Shown: positions 51,064-62,014 of the stretch, one piece after another
Position numbering within the stretch: the first letter of the stretch is position 1
Layout of the letters: the number at the start of each line of letters is the position of its first letter
Assembly (NCBI GenBank): GCA_021234155.1
Contig: JAJEKV010000004.1
Coordinates: 5,830,109-5,894,108, forward strand
Direction: 5' to 3'
From: Isoetes taiwanensis
Taxonomy: Eukaryota; Streptophyta; Lycopodiopsida; Isoetales; Isoetaceae
DNA: 64,000 nt
The notes under the pieces: model-generated
The model's database searches: none
What the model saw: only the letters and a program-made list of their open reading frames with translations
What the model was told of the DNA's origin: nothing
Translations under genes and position numbers: made by a program

Positions 51064-51796
51064 TGTTGACCCTAAACCTGGCTTAAAGGTCAACCACAAG
51101 GAACCAATTCAAGTTTTCACTCAAATTGGGGTTAGAACCTCCAGATCACTTGAGGTGATCAGTCTATGCGAGGAAATCCCAAAAACAAGTTCAAAAAGTT
51201 TGAGTTCTATACCTTTCCCATTTCCAAAAAATGGTACCTTTGCCAAAACAAATGTGGTGTCGAGGTGCAGATCGATCTTTTAAGTCAGATGCAATAGACT
51301 TGGTCAAAAAAGTGGTAGTTAACCAACAGTAAAACCTCTGACCAAGTCAGAGACTTAATCTGTGAGTTATTCGTCAAATTTTGGTCAATAGAGGTCAAAT
51401 GTAGAAAACAGTGATCAGAAATTGAGATTTGGAGTTGCCAATCATCTTCTTGAGAAATTCCAAAGTAGATAGGTTGCAATGGTGCTAGGGAAGAGGGGCA
51501 ATCAATCAAATCTTCATTTGGATGTGTAGAAGTATTTTTTGTGACTAGATTTGGCAAAATACAGTCAAAACTGTCCAAACCCGAGAGCAATTTTTTTGAA
51601 TATGAGCTATACTTGGTATTTTTGAATGATTCCAACTCCTTTGGTTTGCACAGGCCCTAAGAATAGATGGCAAGTGGTCCAAAAGAATAGAGAAACACAC
51701 TAGAATTTTCTGTAGAATATTTTGTAGCAAGAATTGTAGAATAACATATCAGAAATGGATTTGACAACTTGGCAATCGATTTGAATTGATATGGAG
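51064..51796 (-). repeat. A-prime-like LTR, 3-prime part
   Basis: In element sense it ends ...GGGTCAACA at 51064. It contains the stem-loop GATCAC...GTGATC at 51144-51160. Its last 65 bases match 10928-10992. It is interrupted by the B3 LTR at 51797. Confidence 0.8.
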
Positions 51797-54240
51797 TGTT
51801 GATGGCAAACCTGGCTAAACCACCAACCTCAGGTCAAAGAAGTAATAATCTTGGTCTAGGACCTCCAGGTCACTTGAGGTGATCACTCTGTGCTGGAATA
51901 TCTGTGTTTAGACCTCCAGAAAACAAGATTTCACTAGTTTCCCTAAAGCCAAAAAAGCTAGTCTTGTTCTAACAGGCACAGAAACCAATGCACTCGACAT
52001 TTTGAACCCAAGTAAGCATAGCATGATACAATGATATGTGAAAAAAGTGTTGTAGAAAGTCTATGCAAAGAATCTCCACAGTTGGTGAGGAATATTGATT
52101 CTTGACTAAGTCGAAACTAGTCAATGGACTGACAAGATTACTAAATTTTGCCAAATGAAAACGATGATGAATTTTTGATCCAACTAAATCTTGACAATGA
52201 ACACGAGACACCACAAATAAGTGCATGCTATTTTCAAGGTCAAAAATTCATTGTGTGATTTAAAAACATGTCTAAGCATCTAATATCTATAGAAAGAATG
52301 AGACAGGACTTTTGAAACATTAGGAGATTGATCTCCCCCCCCCCCCTTTCTTTTACTTTTTAACTTTTCCTTTCCCAAACGATTGTACTAAATGCAACTA
52401 GAGCCTCGGATGCAACCCGGATCTGAGATAGATATGTAGTTTTTTTTTTTTTTATTTTTCAAGTTAATTCAGATGCAAATGCTACAAATGATATTTTCCA
52501 AGGTCAGATTTTCATTCAACTGGAATCGAGTCATCACATTTGATATCATGTTAATGATCAAGATGATCAATCAACGGGGACATCTCTAAAACACACAAAT
52601 CATGAATTTTTTGGATACAAATTGATCATAATATGCCTCGGGACTGATTTCTTAAAAGGCGGGAGGATCTCTCAAAGATCATCAAATTCCGACTTCACTC
52701 TTGGTGCCTTAGTCTTGAATCGCGCAAAAGCCCACAAATTTCTCTCGTTGAACAAATCCCCTTTTAAAAATCTCTACTTTCGGTAGGATCTTGGCAAATT
52801 CGAGTCTTGGCTATGATTCTGGTCGGTTTAGGTGTTTCTTTGTGTGCGGCGGGACAAAATGGTTAGCAAATGCAATGATTGCTTAGTTCGATCGAAGAAA
52901 AAAACAGGTTCTTGGCAAGTTAGATTTTAGGGTTGGAGTTTTTCTCAAGAACAATTATCCCACAGGAATGAAAAAAAGTCGGCCAAGGTATAAATAGAGA
53001 TCCATTTTCCTGTTTATTGATTACGTGGTCTCCTCCCACGCCAAGCTCGGCTTCGTGTTTCGACTTGGCATGCGGGGGGGCCGCCACTTGGCGAGGGATG
53101 AGAGGGTAGATAGGCGGGGGAGTAGATGTAGGTAGGTTTTACCATTTTTTTAAATGAGGCACTTTTCCCAAGGAAGTCATTTAGAAGGTCAATATAAACT
53201 CTTTTTCAAAAATGTTTGTGCCACGTGGCATGATTTCATGAGGGTTACCGGTGGTATCATCAAATTTTCAAATGCAATACTTTGATTTTTTGTGGGAAAA
53301 ATAAATGGAGTGAGTAGGCATGGGACTTGGTGAGGTGGCAAAAATGATGATGATGTGGCCCTTAAGGGTTGGTAACCATCTTTTCCCTTAGTCAAAATGA
53401 TTTTTAGGCAATAGGTTTAGAATGAGGTGGCAAGGAGGAAGAACAAGGCTAATAGGCTCATTTTCCAAGCATTTCAATCTTATGGTTGACCAACTTTTTG
53501 GTTTGGTCAAAACTTGCCTAGTCATCATTTGATGATGTAAGGTGATGTGATGATGTAGAATGATGTAATGATGTTGAGTGATGTAATGGTGTGGAGTGAT
53601 GTGATGATGTGGATACTTGTTGCTTAGGTGGCAACTTGGTGGATGACATATGGAAGTGGCAGTTGATGAGTGGACCAAAGTGGCTTTGTAGGTGATGACA
53701 TGTGTATCTAGTCATCATGCCATGTCACTTAGAGGTGGTGACTAGGCAAACTCGTGTTTAGCTTTTCCTTCCCTTTTTTGTATTTTGGCTAGCATAAAAT
53801 GCTTTTTGGCTTTAGCCACTTGGTGTGAAGTGTGTGATAATGGAATGGTGTGATGAAAAATGATGATATAAAACTTGATGCTTAGGCAATCTTTTGGTGT
53901 AACAACTTTTTGAAAATGTGCCTTAGGTAGTGGTAGGTCAACTATGGAACAAAAGGCTATGTGTGAGATGCATAATGGTATAGGGTGATGGTATGTTGGA
54001 AATGAGGTAGATGTGAGGGAGTGGAATAGAAATGACAACATGAAGGAGAAAAGATACCACTTCATAGCTTGCAAACTTCATAGGGGTCTTCCAAACTTCT
54101 AGATGCTTAGATCCTCTCAATGTGTGACCTTGATTCCAGTTCAATGTCTTCACTTGGTTCTTCAACATAGTATCTTCCTTTTTCCTGGAACATGAATAAG
54201 ATTTGATGGCACCTTGCCATGTTGCCATAGCAGGGCAACA
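51797..54240 (-). repeat. B3 LTR, 2444 bp
   Basis: The same LTR as in B1 and B2. The stretch 52100-53110 is unusually discordant, with most differences at CAG triplets (for example GTCGAA for GTCAGAA), while the remainder is nearly identical. Subrepeats are at 53521-53612. Confidence 0.93.
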
Positions 54241-55173
54241 TCATGCTAAACAAGGAAAAGGAATGGCTGGTCCCCTCAGCCTTGTGAGTAAAAACAAAGC
54301 AGAGAATGGAATGTGACAAAAGCGTGATGATGGTAGTGCAAGAGAATGAAAAAACTTGAGAATATGGGCAGCAAAAGGTGATGTAAGGAAGAAAAAATGG
54401 AAATAGTATTGGAGAAAATCTGTGCAGATGGATATGGTGATGTGAATGATGCTTGAGTGAATGTCTTCAAGGGTGTTTGTATGGAGCTGGAATAGTGACT
54501 TGTCTTGAGAGTGATTTGACTAGTAACTTGACTTGACTTGCTTGACTTCATTTGAAAGATGTATGGAGCAGGAACAGAGACTTGAGTTGGGAATTTTTTG
54601 AGACTTAAGCCACCTCTATGGAAGGCTATGGAAGGTAGCAGGCTGTGTTCTCTCTTTTTTTTTGAAAATGATTTGGGAAGCAAGGGCTAGATGAGAATGG
54701 ATCAAAGGCAGATGAAAATGAATGGAATGTATCAGGTGAACCTGCAAGTGTGGAAAAAATATGATGTTAGTACCACGTTCTCCCAGCTAATTGTAGTAAT
54801 GTTTAGCTGTTTGGGATCCTGCATCAGTGAAGAATTCTGGCTGATATGAATTGGAGGGCAACTATTTGCTCAGGTGGAGATTATTCAGACCGTGAACTTT
54901 GTCATGACACGTTCTACATATGTTAGAAAACAACTCCTCCTATGCTTTCATGACTGTGAACTCAACCTGCAACATCATAATACACACAAGATATCAGAGT
55001 TAAAACCTATTTTCTCTTTTTTCCTTTTTTCTCTTTTTTTATTTTATTTTATGAAAGTAATTTCAAAATAACATCAAAAGAGCACAAGCATCCACATCTT
55101 TAAGGAACATGCCTATTAATTTTAAAGCTAGTGTCTCTAATAATTCAAGTGGCTAACTATCCAAATGGCTATT
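54241..55173 (-). other. B3 3-prime untranslated region
   Basis: Near-identical to 28465-29398. The PPT hairpin lies at about 54265-54281. No coding signal. Confidence 0.75.
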
Positions 55174-55637
55174 CTATTCAAACAAACTCATACAAATATG
55201 TTGTTGCCAATATCTTTTTAGATGTAATATGTTTATAGGGTTCATGAGCTGCTGTCCTGTTTTGATATCTTCTAGGAAGTAAGAGTTTGTACCTGCTTGT
55301 CCACAGATTTTGTATGGCCCTTCCCATAAACAGTCAAATTTACCTGCTGTGTTTTCCTTTGCCTTGTCCCATTTGAGAACTAGTTCCCCTTCTTTGAAAC
55401 TTCCTTGCAATTTGTGAATGGCTTTGAATGCTGCTGCATCTTTTGCCTTCTTCAGCAAGATGTCATTCTCTGCTTCAAATCTCTCTTCTTCTAGATGGAG
55501 CAACCTATCAAACCTATCTTTGTATGCTTCCTCCATCTGCATTTGAATCTTTAGAGCTAACCTTAAGGAAGGCAACTCTAGTTCCATTGGAACAACAGCC
55601 TCAACACCATAGACAAGAGCAAAAGGAGTATGATTAG
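55174..55637 (-). pseudogene. B3 integrase C-terminal domain
   Basis: LELPSLRLALKIQMQMEEAY, LLHLEEERFEAENDILLKKA, CLWEGPYKICGQAGTNSYF and HLKRYWQQHICMSLFE. It matches the last 150 or so codons of B2. The N-terminal side is replaced by A2 sequence. Confidence 0.88.
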
Positions 55638-56447
55638 TATTTCCTCCCTATCTTGATATTCAATCAGATCTCCAACAAATAGGGTTCTAGTCTTACCATT
55701 TTTTGTGATAGTGATCTCTTCAGTATCTTTTTCCTCTGATGCATTGATGGTTAGGATAGGACAAAGAGCCTTCACCTCATTAGCATCAAGGTCTTCCTCT
55801 GGAATAGCCCCCTCAGTCAGGTGTAACATGAGAGTTTCTCTACATAGAGCATCAGCTTCCACATTTTCTTCTCTTGGTATGTGAGTAATCTTCCATGAGA
55901 CAAAACTCGAAAGTACTCCCATTACTTGTTTTTTTAGGAGCTCCATATCTGCATTTTTTGTTTGGTAATCTCCTGAGACTTGCCTGCAAATTAATTGTGA
56001 GTCACCAAAAATGTGGATGTTGGTAATATCCATAGCTTTGGCTTCCTGAAGACCTGCAATCAAAGCTTTATATTCTGCTGCATTAGATGTGATTTGGGGG
56101 AAGATTCTTCCCACTTTAGCTAAAAGTTTATGAGAGGAATCTTTAAGAATAGCTGCAGATGATGCAATATTTAGTTTCTTAGAAATACCTCCATCAAACC
56201 ATAAGAGTCCTGATGGTCCTTGTCTGCTGGGGAGTGCACATTCCATAATGAGGGGAACCATTTCATAACTCACTGATCTTGCCTTTTTTATCCTGTAAGA
56301 TCCCAAGGGTTCTTCAATTAACATTTCTTTAATAAAATGTACCTCTTCCTTGGAGTCATAGGAGCCCTCTTGGTTATAAATTGTAGCAGTCTGAGAGCCA
56401 TTTGAGATGGTACATCTCCCTTGAGACCAGGCTGGCACGGCATCCAC
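55638..56447 (-). CDS. A2 extra RNase H
   Basis: LLWFDGGISKKLNIASSAAI, NAAEYKALIAGLQEAKAMD, IFGDSQLICRQVSGDY and NVEADALCRET show the four acidic positions. The linker with TITKNGKTRTLFVGDLIEYQ follows, and then at 55637 the frame runs into B3 integrase. It is the same as A1 2574-3133. Confidence 0.9.
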
Positions 56448-56712
56448 AATGGGCTAACCATCTCCTTCCTAGCAATAAGTCATAGATATCAGATTCATCT
56501 CCTATATCTTCAAAAGCCACCACAATAAAGTTAGCAGCTACAGTTATGCCTTCTGTATTAACAGGCACTTTAGTCACCACACCAATAGGAGAAATCTTAG
56601 CATTATAAAAAGATTTTAATAGCATAGAGGCTTTCTTATCCACCTCAAAACCACACTTCTTCATAATATGGTATGGCATAATATTTAGGGGAGAACCCCC
56701 ATCAAGTAACAC
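56374..56712 (-). CDS. A2 protease
   Basis: MLLDGGSPLNIMPYHIMKKC, VPVNTEGITVAANFIVVAFE and SDIYDLLLGRRWLAHCGCRA. The frame is lost at about 56445 (GCACGGCATCCACAATGGGC for a cleaner A1 stretch). Confidence 0.88.
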   Translation of the reverse strand: MLLDGGSPLNIMPYHIMKKCGFEVDKKASMLLKSFYNAKISPIGVVTKVPVNTEGITVAANFIVVAFEDIGDESDIYDLLLGRRWLAHCGCRASLVSREMYHLKWLSDCYNL

Positions 56713-56732
56713 GTTGGAAAAGGTATACCCTC

Positions 56733-58286
56733 CTAGAAGCGGTGAGCATGTAAATGCTCGAGGGTCTTCTTCATCTTTGTGCTAGAATAAGGTCGATGGC
56801 ATCGATTAAAATTCGCACAAGCATTTAATACCTCACCATTGGTTTGTTGAAGTACCCTTTTCCTGTAACTAGGTGCAATCTTTAATAAAGTAAAGAGATC
56901 CACACTCAGCTTGGAATTTTTAAGCAAAACATCAACCTCATCGAGGTCTTGATCTTTCTTACCATATTTTTGCTGAGGGGGTGGAGCTATGATCTGAGTA
57001 GGTGACTCCATCACAGGTGGCACAAGCCTGGCAGTAGAATGCCTACTTGGTTCAGCATGTACTTGAGCTTCATTCATGCTTCTAGTTTGCACCACCATGA
57101 CTTCTTCAGATTTAGGAACTTCTGTAGCTTGGATAAATCTTATAGAGGTGCTTGGTTCAGCAAATCTCACAGGAGGTTTAGACTCTGGTCTCTTCTCCTT
57201 TTCCTGTTTAGCAAAATATTCCTTAACAGCACACCTAGCATCAGTATGGCCAACTTCTTTACAAAAAGAACAAACAGGACATTCCTTTCCAAAGTGACCT
57301 TTTCTATTACATCTGGGGCATACTTGCCAATAGCATATTTCTGATGGGTGAGAATTCCTATTGCAATGAATACATTCAGGGTAAGTTTTACCTGCCCTTG
57401 CAGCCTTGAGTTCAACCAATTGTTTGGTTATTTCTGCTAAGGCTTCAGTAACCTTGGATAGGTCTGACTTGACCTCTGCAACTTGAGAATTGGCTTCCTC
57501 CTCTTTAGATTTCTTTTTCTCTTTTTGTATGGCATAGACTGGAATAGAAGGGGGATGATCATAATGTACATCAGTAACATCAGGATAAAACGGGTCATGA
57601 TTATGAGGAGGAACATGGTGCTTATCAGGCAAAGTAGAAAGCATCTGGGTTAGATCAGTGGTTTTGGCAAAGACCTTGTATATGGAATCAAACCCTTCAG
57701 CAACTTGGATTCTGAGCAATTTTCTTTGGATATCTGGTCTTCTTTGTAGACCATTAATAAAAGCAGTAACTAAAAACAGAGTTGGGATGGTGATTTGTGC
57801 TTTTTGACATCTGCTCATGAATGTACTAAACCTTTCCTTGTACTGGTTCACACTTTCTCCTGCATGTATAGAAAAACCTTGCAATTCATTAACCAAATCT
57901 TGTGGAGCAGCTAACTTACCAAATCTATCCAGAAACTTCTTGACAAGTTCATCCCATGAGGTAGTACCCATCAACTTCTCATAGGTTAACCAAGCACCAG
58001 CTTCACTCTCATCTTTAAAACATTTTTCAAATTCTGAAAGCTTGCATCCTTTCTTGAAACCATAATCCCTGTAATAGTCTTCAAATATTCTCAAAAAGTG
58101 ATTAGCACTCATACTGGAATCAAAGGTAGGTAAGGGAACAGGGACATTCAACTCAAACTGGTATGGCATGTTCTGAAGTAAGCTAGCTGAGAAGCTTGAA
58201 GGCAATGGCCTCTCTCTGCAATGATCTGATACATCAATATCTTCCAATGGTTCTGATTCTGCTGGAAATTTTTGCTTTGGAGCCAT
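56733..58286 (-). CDS. gag: A2 gag with zinc knuckles, long open copy
   Basis: It starts MAPKQKFPAESEPLE (ATG at 58284-58286) and is open through capsid, the knuckles CIHCNRNSHPSEIC, CPRCNRKGHFGKEC and CSFCKEVGHTDARC, and the protease linker. It serves as the reference for the broken A1 gag. Near 56800 the frame is lost (GCATCGATTAAAATT, where A1 lacks the CGAT scramble), so the join to protease is off frame. The open frame continues upstream of the ATG into LTR sequence. Confidence 0.92.
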   Translation of the reverse strand: MAPKQKFPAESEPLEDIDVSDHCRERPLPSSFSASLLQNMPYQFELNVPVPLPTFDSSMSANHFLRIFEDYYRDYGFKKGCKLSEFEKCFKDESEAGAWLTYEKLMGTTSWDELVKKFLDRFGKLAAPQDLVNELQGFSIHAGESVNQYKERFSTFMSRCQKAQITIPTLFLVTAFINGLQRRPDIQRKLLRIQVAEGFDSIYKVFAKTTDLTQMLSTLPDKHHVPPHNHDPFYPDVTDVHYDHPPSIPVYAIQKEKKKSKEEEANSQVAEVKSDLSKVTEALAEITKQLVELKAARAGKTYPECIHCNRNSHPSEICYWQVCPRCNRKGHFGKECPVCSFCKEVGHTDARCAVKEYFAKQEKEKRPESKPPVRFAEPSTSIRFIQATEVPKSEEVMVVQTRSMNEAQVHAEPSRHSTARLVPPVMESPTQIIAPPPQQKYGKKDQDLDEVDVLLKNSKLSVDLFTLLKIAPSYRKRVLQQTNGEVLNACANFNRCHRPYSSTKMKKTLEHLHAHRF

Positions 58287-58312
58287 GATTTCTGAGATCC
58301 AGGAAGATCTCG

Positions 58313-59197
58313 TGTGGAACACTCAGAAACTTCAAGAACGTCTTCAGATCATGCTCAACATGTATCAATGTCGAGGTTTGATGCGTCTGGGCCTTCAAAA
58401 ATTCTCTGTGTCGATCACCCCAGTTATATTTTCAAATTTTTATGGATCCAGAATCTTAGGCTTTGATTATGGGTTTGTTTGGTAGCTAAAAGGCGGGAAG
58501 AGAAGATTCGGGAGGAATTTAAGGCAGAAACAGAGGTTCCTGGCCGATTCGAAGGAGTTTTCTAATTTTAGGGTTCGTGGAGGGAATCTCGCGAGAATCT
58601 TTCGAGTATTTTTGGAGATTCCGGTCTTTTAAAAATTAAATTTTCAATGGTGTAAGTGGGAAAAATGACCCTTTGGTTTTTTGGGATCTCCTAGGAATCT
58701 TTGAGGATGCCCTCCAAAAGTTTGGGAGCATATCTGGCCTTGCCACATGGCATATGGCATCCTTATGGCATCTAGAGTGATACCTAGGTTATTCACCTAG
58801 GGTTTTGACATAGAATTTATTTTTCAAAGGAAAAGGCAAAAAGTGGAGAGGCATATGAAATAGAAAGGAATTTGTGATAGAATGAGAGTGTGGTTGAGGC
58901 ATCAAGGCAAAAATGAGAGGGGGCATGGAGAAATGTAAAGAGGAATAATTTAGGAGCAAAAGATTCTAGTTTACCATGGGGTCTTCCAAACTCTAGCTTC
59001 CAATCTTCAAAAAGGTATCTTCCAAACTTCTTACCCAAAACCTCATAAGCATCCTTTGACCTCAAATGGAGCATTTCTTATGAGAGTTGACCTTGAGGAT
59101 AAAGATCCCTTGACCTTCACAACAATGTTGACTACCAAGTCTCCCTATCTTTAGCAAACAAACCAATCAATTAGTATGTTGCCCTTTGGGGGCAACA
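58313..59197 (-). repeat. A2 LTR, first 885 bp
   Basis: It corresponds to 6742-7626 of the A1 LTR. It joins the gag leader at GTTCCAC / GTTCTAC, skipping the rest of the LTR and the primer site. Confidence 0.92.
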
Positions 59198-60031
59198 AAT
59201 GGATTCTATGCCATAAACAAGGCTAAAGGGTACATGCTTTGTAGATGATTTAATGGTCGTCCTATATGCCCATAAAGCACCAGGGCAATTTCAAATGCCA
59301 ATCCTTTTTAGAGATACTAATGGTTTTCTCCAAAATTGACTTTAAGACCTTGTTTGTTGACTCAGCTTGACCATTTCCTTGAGGGTAGTATGCTGAGCTT
59401 TTGGTATGCTTGACCTTGAGAGTAGCTAGCAGCAAAGCAATGGTTTGATTCATGAATTGAGTTCCCCTATCAGAGATAATTTTGAAAGGAATTCCAAATC
59501 TAGCACCAAATATTTTCATGGAGAAATCTTGATGTAGTAAAAGCATTTGCCTCTCTAAGTGGCACTGCTTCAGCCCAATTTGTAAAGTAATCCGTAGCCA
59601 CAAAGATGAATTGATGCTGAGCTGATGAAGGAGGATCTATTGGACCTATAAAGTCAAGTCCCCATGTTTGAAATGGCCCTGGAGAGGTTATGGCAGTAAG
59701 GGGAGCGGTTGCAACACTTTTACCAAAAATTTGGCATTCGCGACAACATTTAATGGTGTTATAACAATCCTTAAAAAGAGTAGGCCAGAAATACCCTGAC
59801 CTCAAATTTTTTTTTTTGCAGTTGTATCAAAGCAAAATGTCCTCCACAAATGCCTTTATGGCATGCTTCAATGATCATTTTGGCTTCTTTTGGATCTACA
59901 CATCTCAGCAACACATCTTTCTTGTCAACTTTGCACAAGACCTCTCCTATCAACCTGAACTTCTTGCATTTTTCCTTGAATCTTCTTTCTTGACTGCTAC
60001 TCATATCTTTGGGAACCTCATTATTCTCCAA
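59198..60031 (-). pseudogene. C integrase, zinc and catalytic domains
   Basis: On the minus strand: LLRCVDPKEAKMIIEACHKG, CRECQIFGKS, GLDFIGPIDPPSSAQHQF (first D), FKIISDRGTQFMNQ (second D), PQGNGQAESTNK (Glu), and then a YGIES-like block ending at the A2 insertion. The gene continues at 8488 with the next codons. Frame slips are near 59265, 59510, 59700 and 59800. Confidence 0.85.
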
Positions 60032-60895
60032 TCAAACTGCTAATCCAAAGTTTTTTTATGTAAAGCAACCTAGTTAGTAGCATAATCAGTTTCATTCAAT
60101 CCCTCCTGATCTTCATGCTCAAACAAAGCATAAGGTAAATAAGAGCTAGGATTTTCAACTAAATTCACCACTTTCACACTAATATTGTAGGCTTGAATTT
60201 TGTAAGCCCATCTACACACCTTAGCTTTTGGCTTTTTTTTTTTGCAAAATGAAGAGACAAGGAGTTCTATTTCATATAAAATTGAGTATGATTATTTTGC
60301 AGCAAGTGGCCTTGCGTATCTATCAGGAACATTAATGCAGCTGCACTCTTCTCAAGTCTTGGGTATCTCAATTCAGTATCAGACCACATTTTGCTTGCAA
60401 AGGAAATAATTTATCATCTTCAAGTAATGCCAAGCCATTTGCTTTTTTTGTGACACTGATATAAGCTTTGAAAGGTTTTCAAAGTCTGGAGGTTTTAGCA
60501 AAATAGAATGGCGTATAGCATCTATAATCTTGTCAAAAGACTCTTGACATGTCTCATTCCAATCAACCAAACTATGCTTGCTTTCATTCTTTGAAAATTT
60601 TCCAACCTTTGTGAGATTATAAATAGAACTTATAGTGTGTGAAAAGTGAGTAACATACATTCTTAAGAAACTGGTCATATCTAAGAAGCTTTTCACTTGC
60701 TTGAGTGTTTTAGGAGGAGCAAGCTTCTTCAAGGCCTCTATTTTATTTTCAGCAACTTGAATGCCTTTGGTAGACGCTTCATGTCCTAGCAAATCCCCTT
60801 TTGAGCACAGGAAAACACATTTCTTGGGATTCAGGCTCACACCTCTATTTTTGCACATAGCAAATGGTTTGGTTAGATAATCAAAATGAGATGCG
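60032..60895 (-). pseudogene. C RNase H remnant and RT thumb/palm, copy 2
   Basis: Same content as 39690-40540: MCKNRGVSLNPKKCVFLCSK, GHEASTKGIQVAENKIEALK, KQVKSFLDMTSFLRMYVTHF, then LISVSQKKQMAWHYLK in the degenerate RNase H, in several frames. It meets plus-strand integrase at about 60893. Confidence 0.85.
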
Positions 60896-61230
60896 TGAGA
60901 TTGATGCAGTTGGAAGAACACAGGTTTGAAGCTGAAAATGCAGTTCTGATAAAAAAAAAACCAAAGACATAGCAGCATTCAAAGCTGCTCATAAGCTCCA
61001 AGGTACCCTCAAAAGGTGAATTGGTTCTTAAACGAAATAAAGCAAGGAAAGATGTAGCAGCAAAATTTGAAAATCTTTGGGAAGGGCCTTTTGAAGTGAT
61101 TGGGACAAAAGGGAACGACTCTTATTGGTTGAGGGATATTATTTATGGTAGAGAATTGCTAAATCTCATCAACATTCTGCATTTAAAAAGGTATTGGCAA
61201 CAACATGTTGCCTTAAGCTTATTTAATTAA
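60893..61230 (+). pseudogene. C integrase C-terminus, copy 2
   Basis: Plus strand, the same as 40538-40877: NLWEGPFEVIGTKGNDSYWL and HLKRYWQQHVALSLFN. It is followed by the C 3-prime untranslated region. Confidence 0.85.
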
Positions 61231-62014
61231 AATCCATTTAGAATTTGTAGGTATTCTAGTTTAGTTTGCTTTTGAGTTGACCATAATTGCAAAATATAAA
61301 AAATGAAAAAGAAAAGACAGAATGTAGAAATACTTTAAGTATTAGTTTAGAGTCACTATGCAATTAGATAAAGAAAATGATTTAATTATAGTTGTTTATG
61401 CTTAAGTGATTTATTACTGAGACTATTGGAAAACAAGGAGATGTATGCAGGTTCCAGCTTATATGAGGCCAGAATTTTGTATTCTTATTGCTAAAGTTTT
61501 TTATTTCCATACAGGAGCATCTGAAATGTTCATTCATACACATCACCTTCACAAATTCATTCTATATTCTTCCAGACTTCTCCATATTTGATGCTTTTCT
61601 TTGCCATTCACGCCATAATAGCACTCATTGTGCGAACAAGCATCTTGTCACATGCAGGTTCATCCTTTACGCATTCATGCTATAATAATCTGCTCAAGAG
61701 TTGCCCTTGATCCATATAAACCACTTATATTTTATTATTCCCTATCTGATTCATTGAACTGCTATCATATCTCCATCCAGCAGTTATACTTGTTCTAACT
61801 GCAATCATATTTGCCATGCAGGTTCACCTGTTCTATGCGTTCATAATCATGTACACCTCATCTGGCTCACCTATTATCATTCTTTGCTCTCATCCATTGC
61901 AGGATCACAAGTTGCCAACCATAACTCCACATTGGCAACTAGCAGGAACTTCAGATGATTTATTTGCAAAATTCAGAGGCTGGGGGACCAGCCTATCCTT
62001 TTTATTTGGCATGA
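61231..62014 (+). other. C 3-prime untranslated region, copy 2
   Basis: Near-identical to 40878-41659, with the PPT hairpin at 61978-61993. No coding signal. Confidence 0.7.

Larger units (their letters stand above)
51797..55637 (-). mobile_element. B3: 3-prime end of a family-B element, fused to A2
   Basis: A complete B LTR (51797-54240), the B 3-prime untranslated region (54241-55173) and integrase C-terminus (55174-55637) are followed without a gap by A-family sequence. The fusion point shares GTA. Upstream B parts are absent. Confidence 0.9.
55638..59197 (-). mobile_element. A2: 5-prime half of a family-A element
   Basis: It has an LTR of 885 bp (58313-59197), gag, protease, extra RNase H and the linker before RT, ending at the B3 junction. 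The LTR lacks its last 861 bp and the primer site is deleted. Outside, AATGG at 59198-59202 is the reverse complement of the CCATT flanking A1 on the right. Confidence 0.9.
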
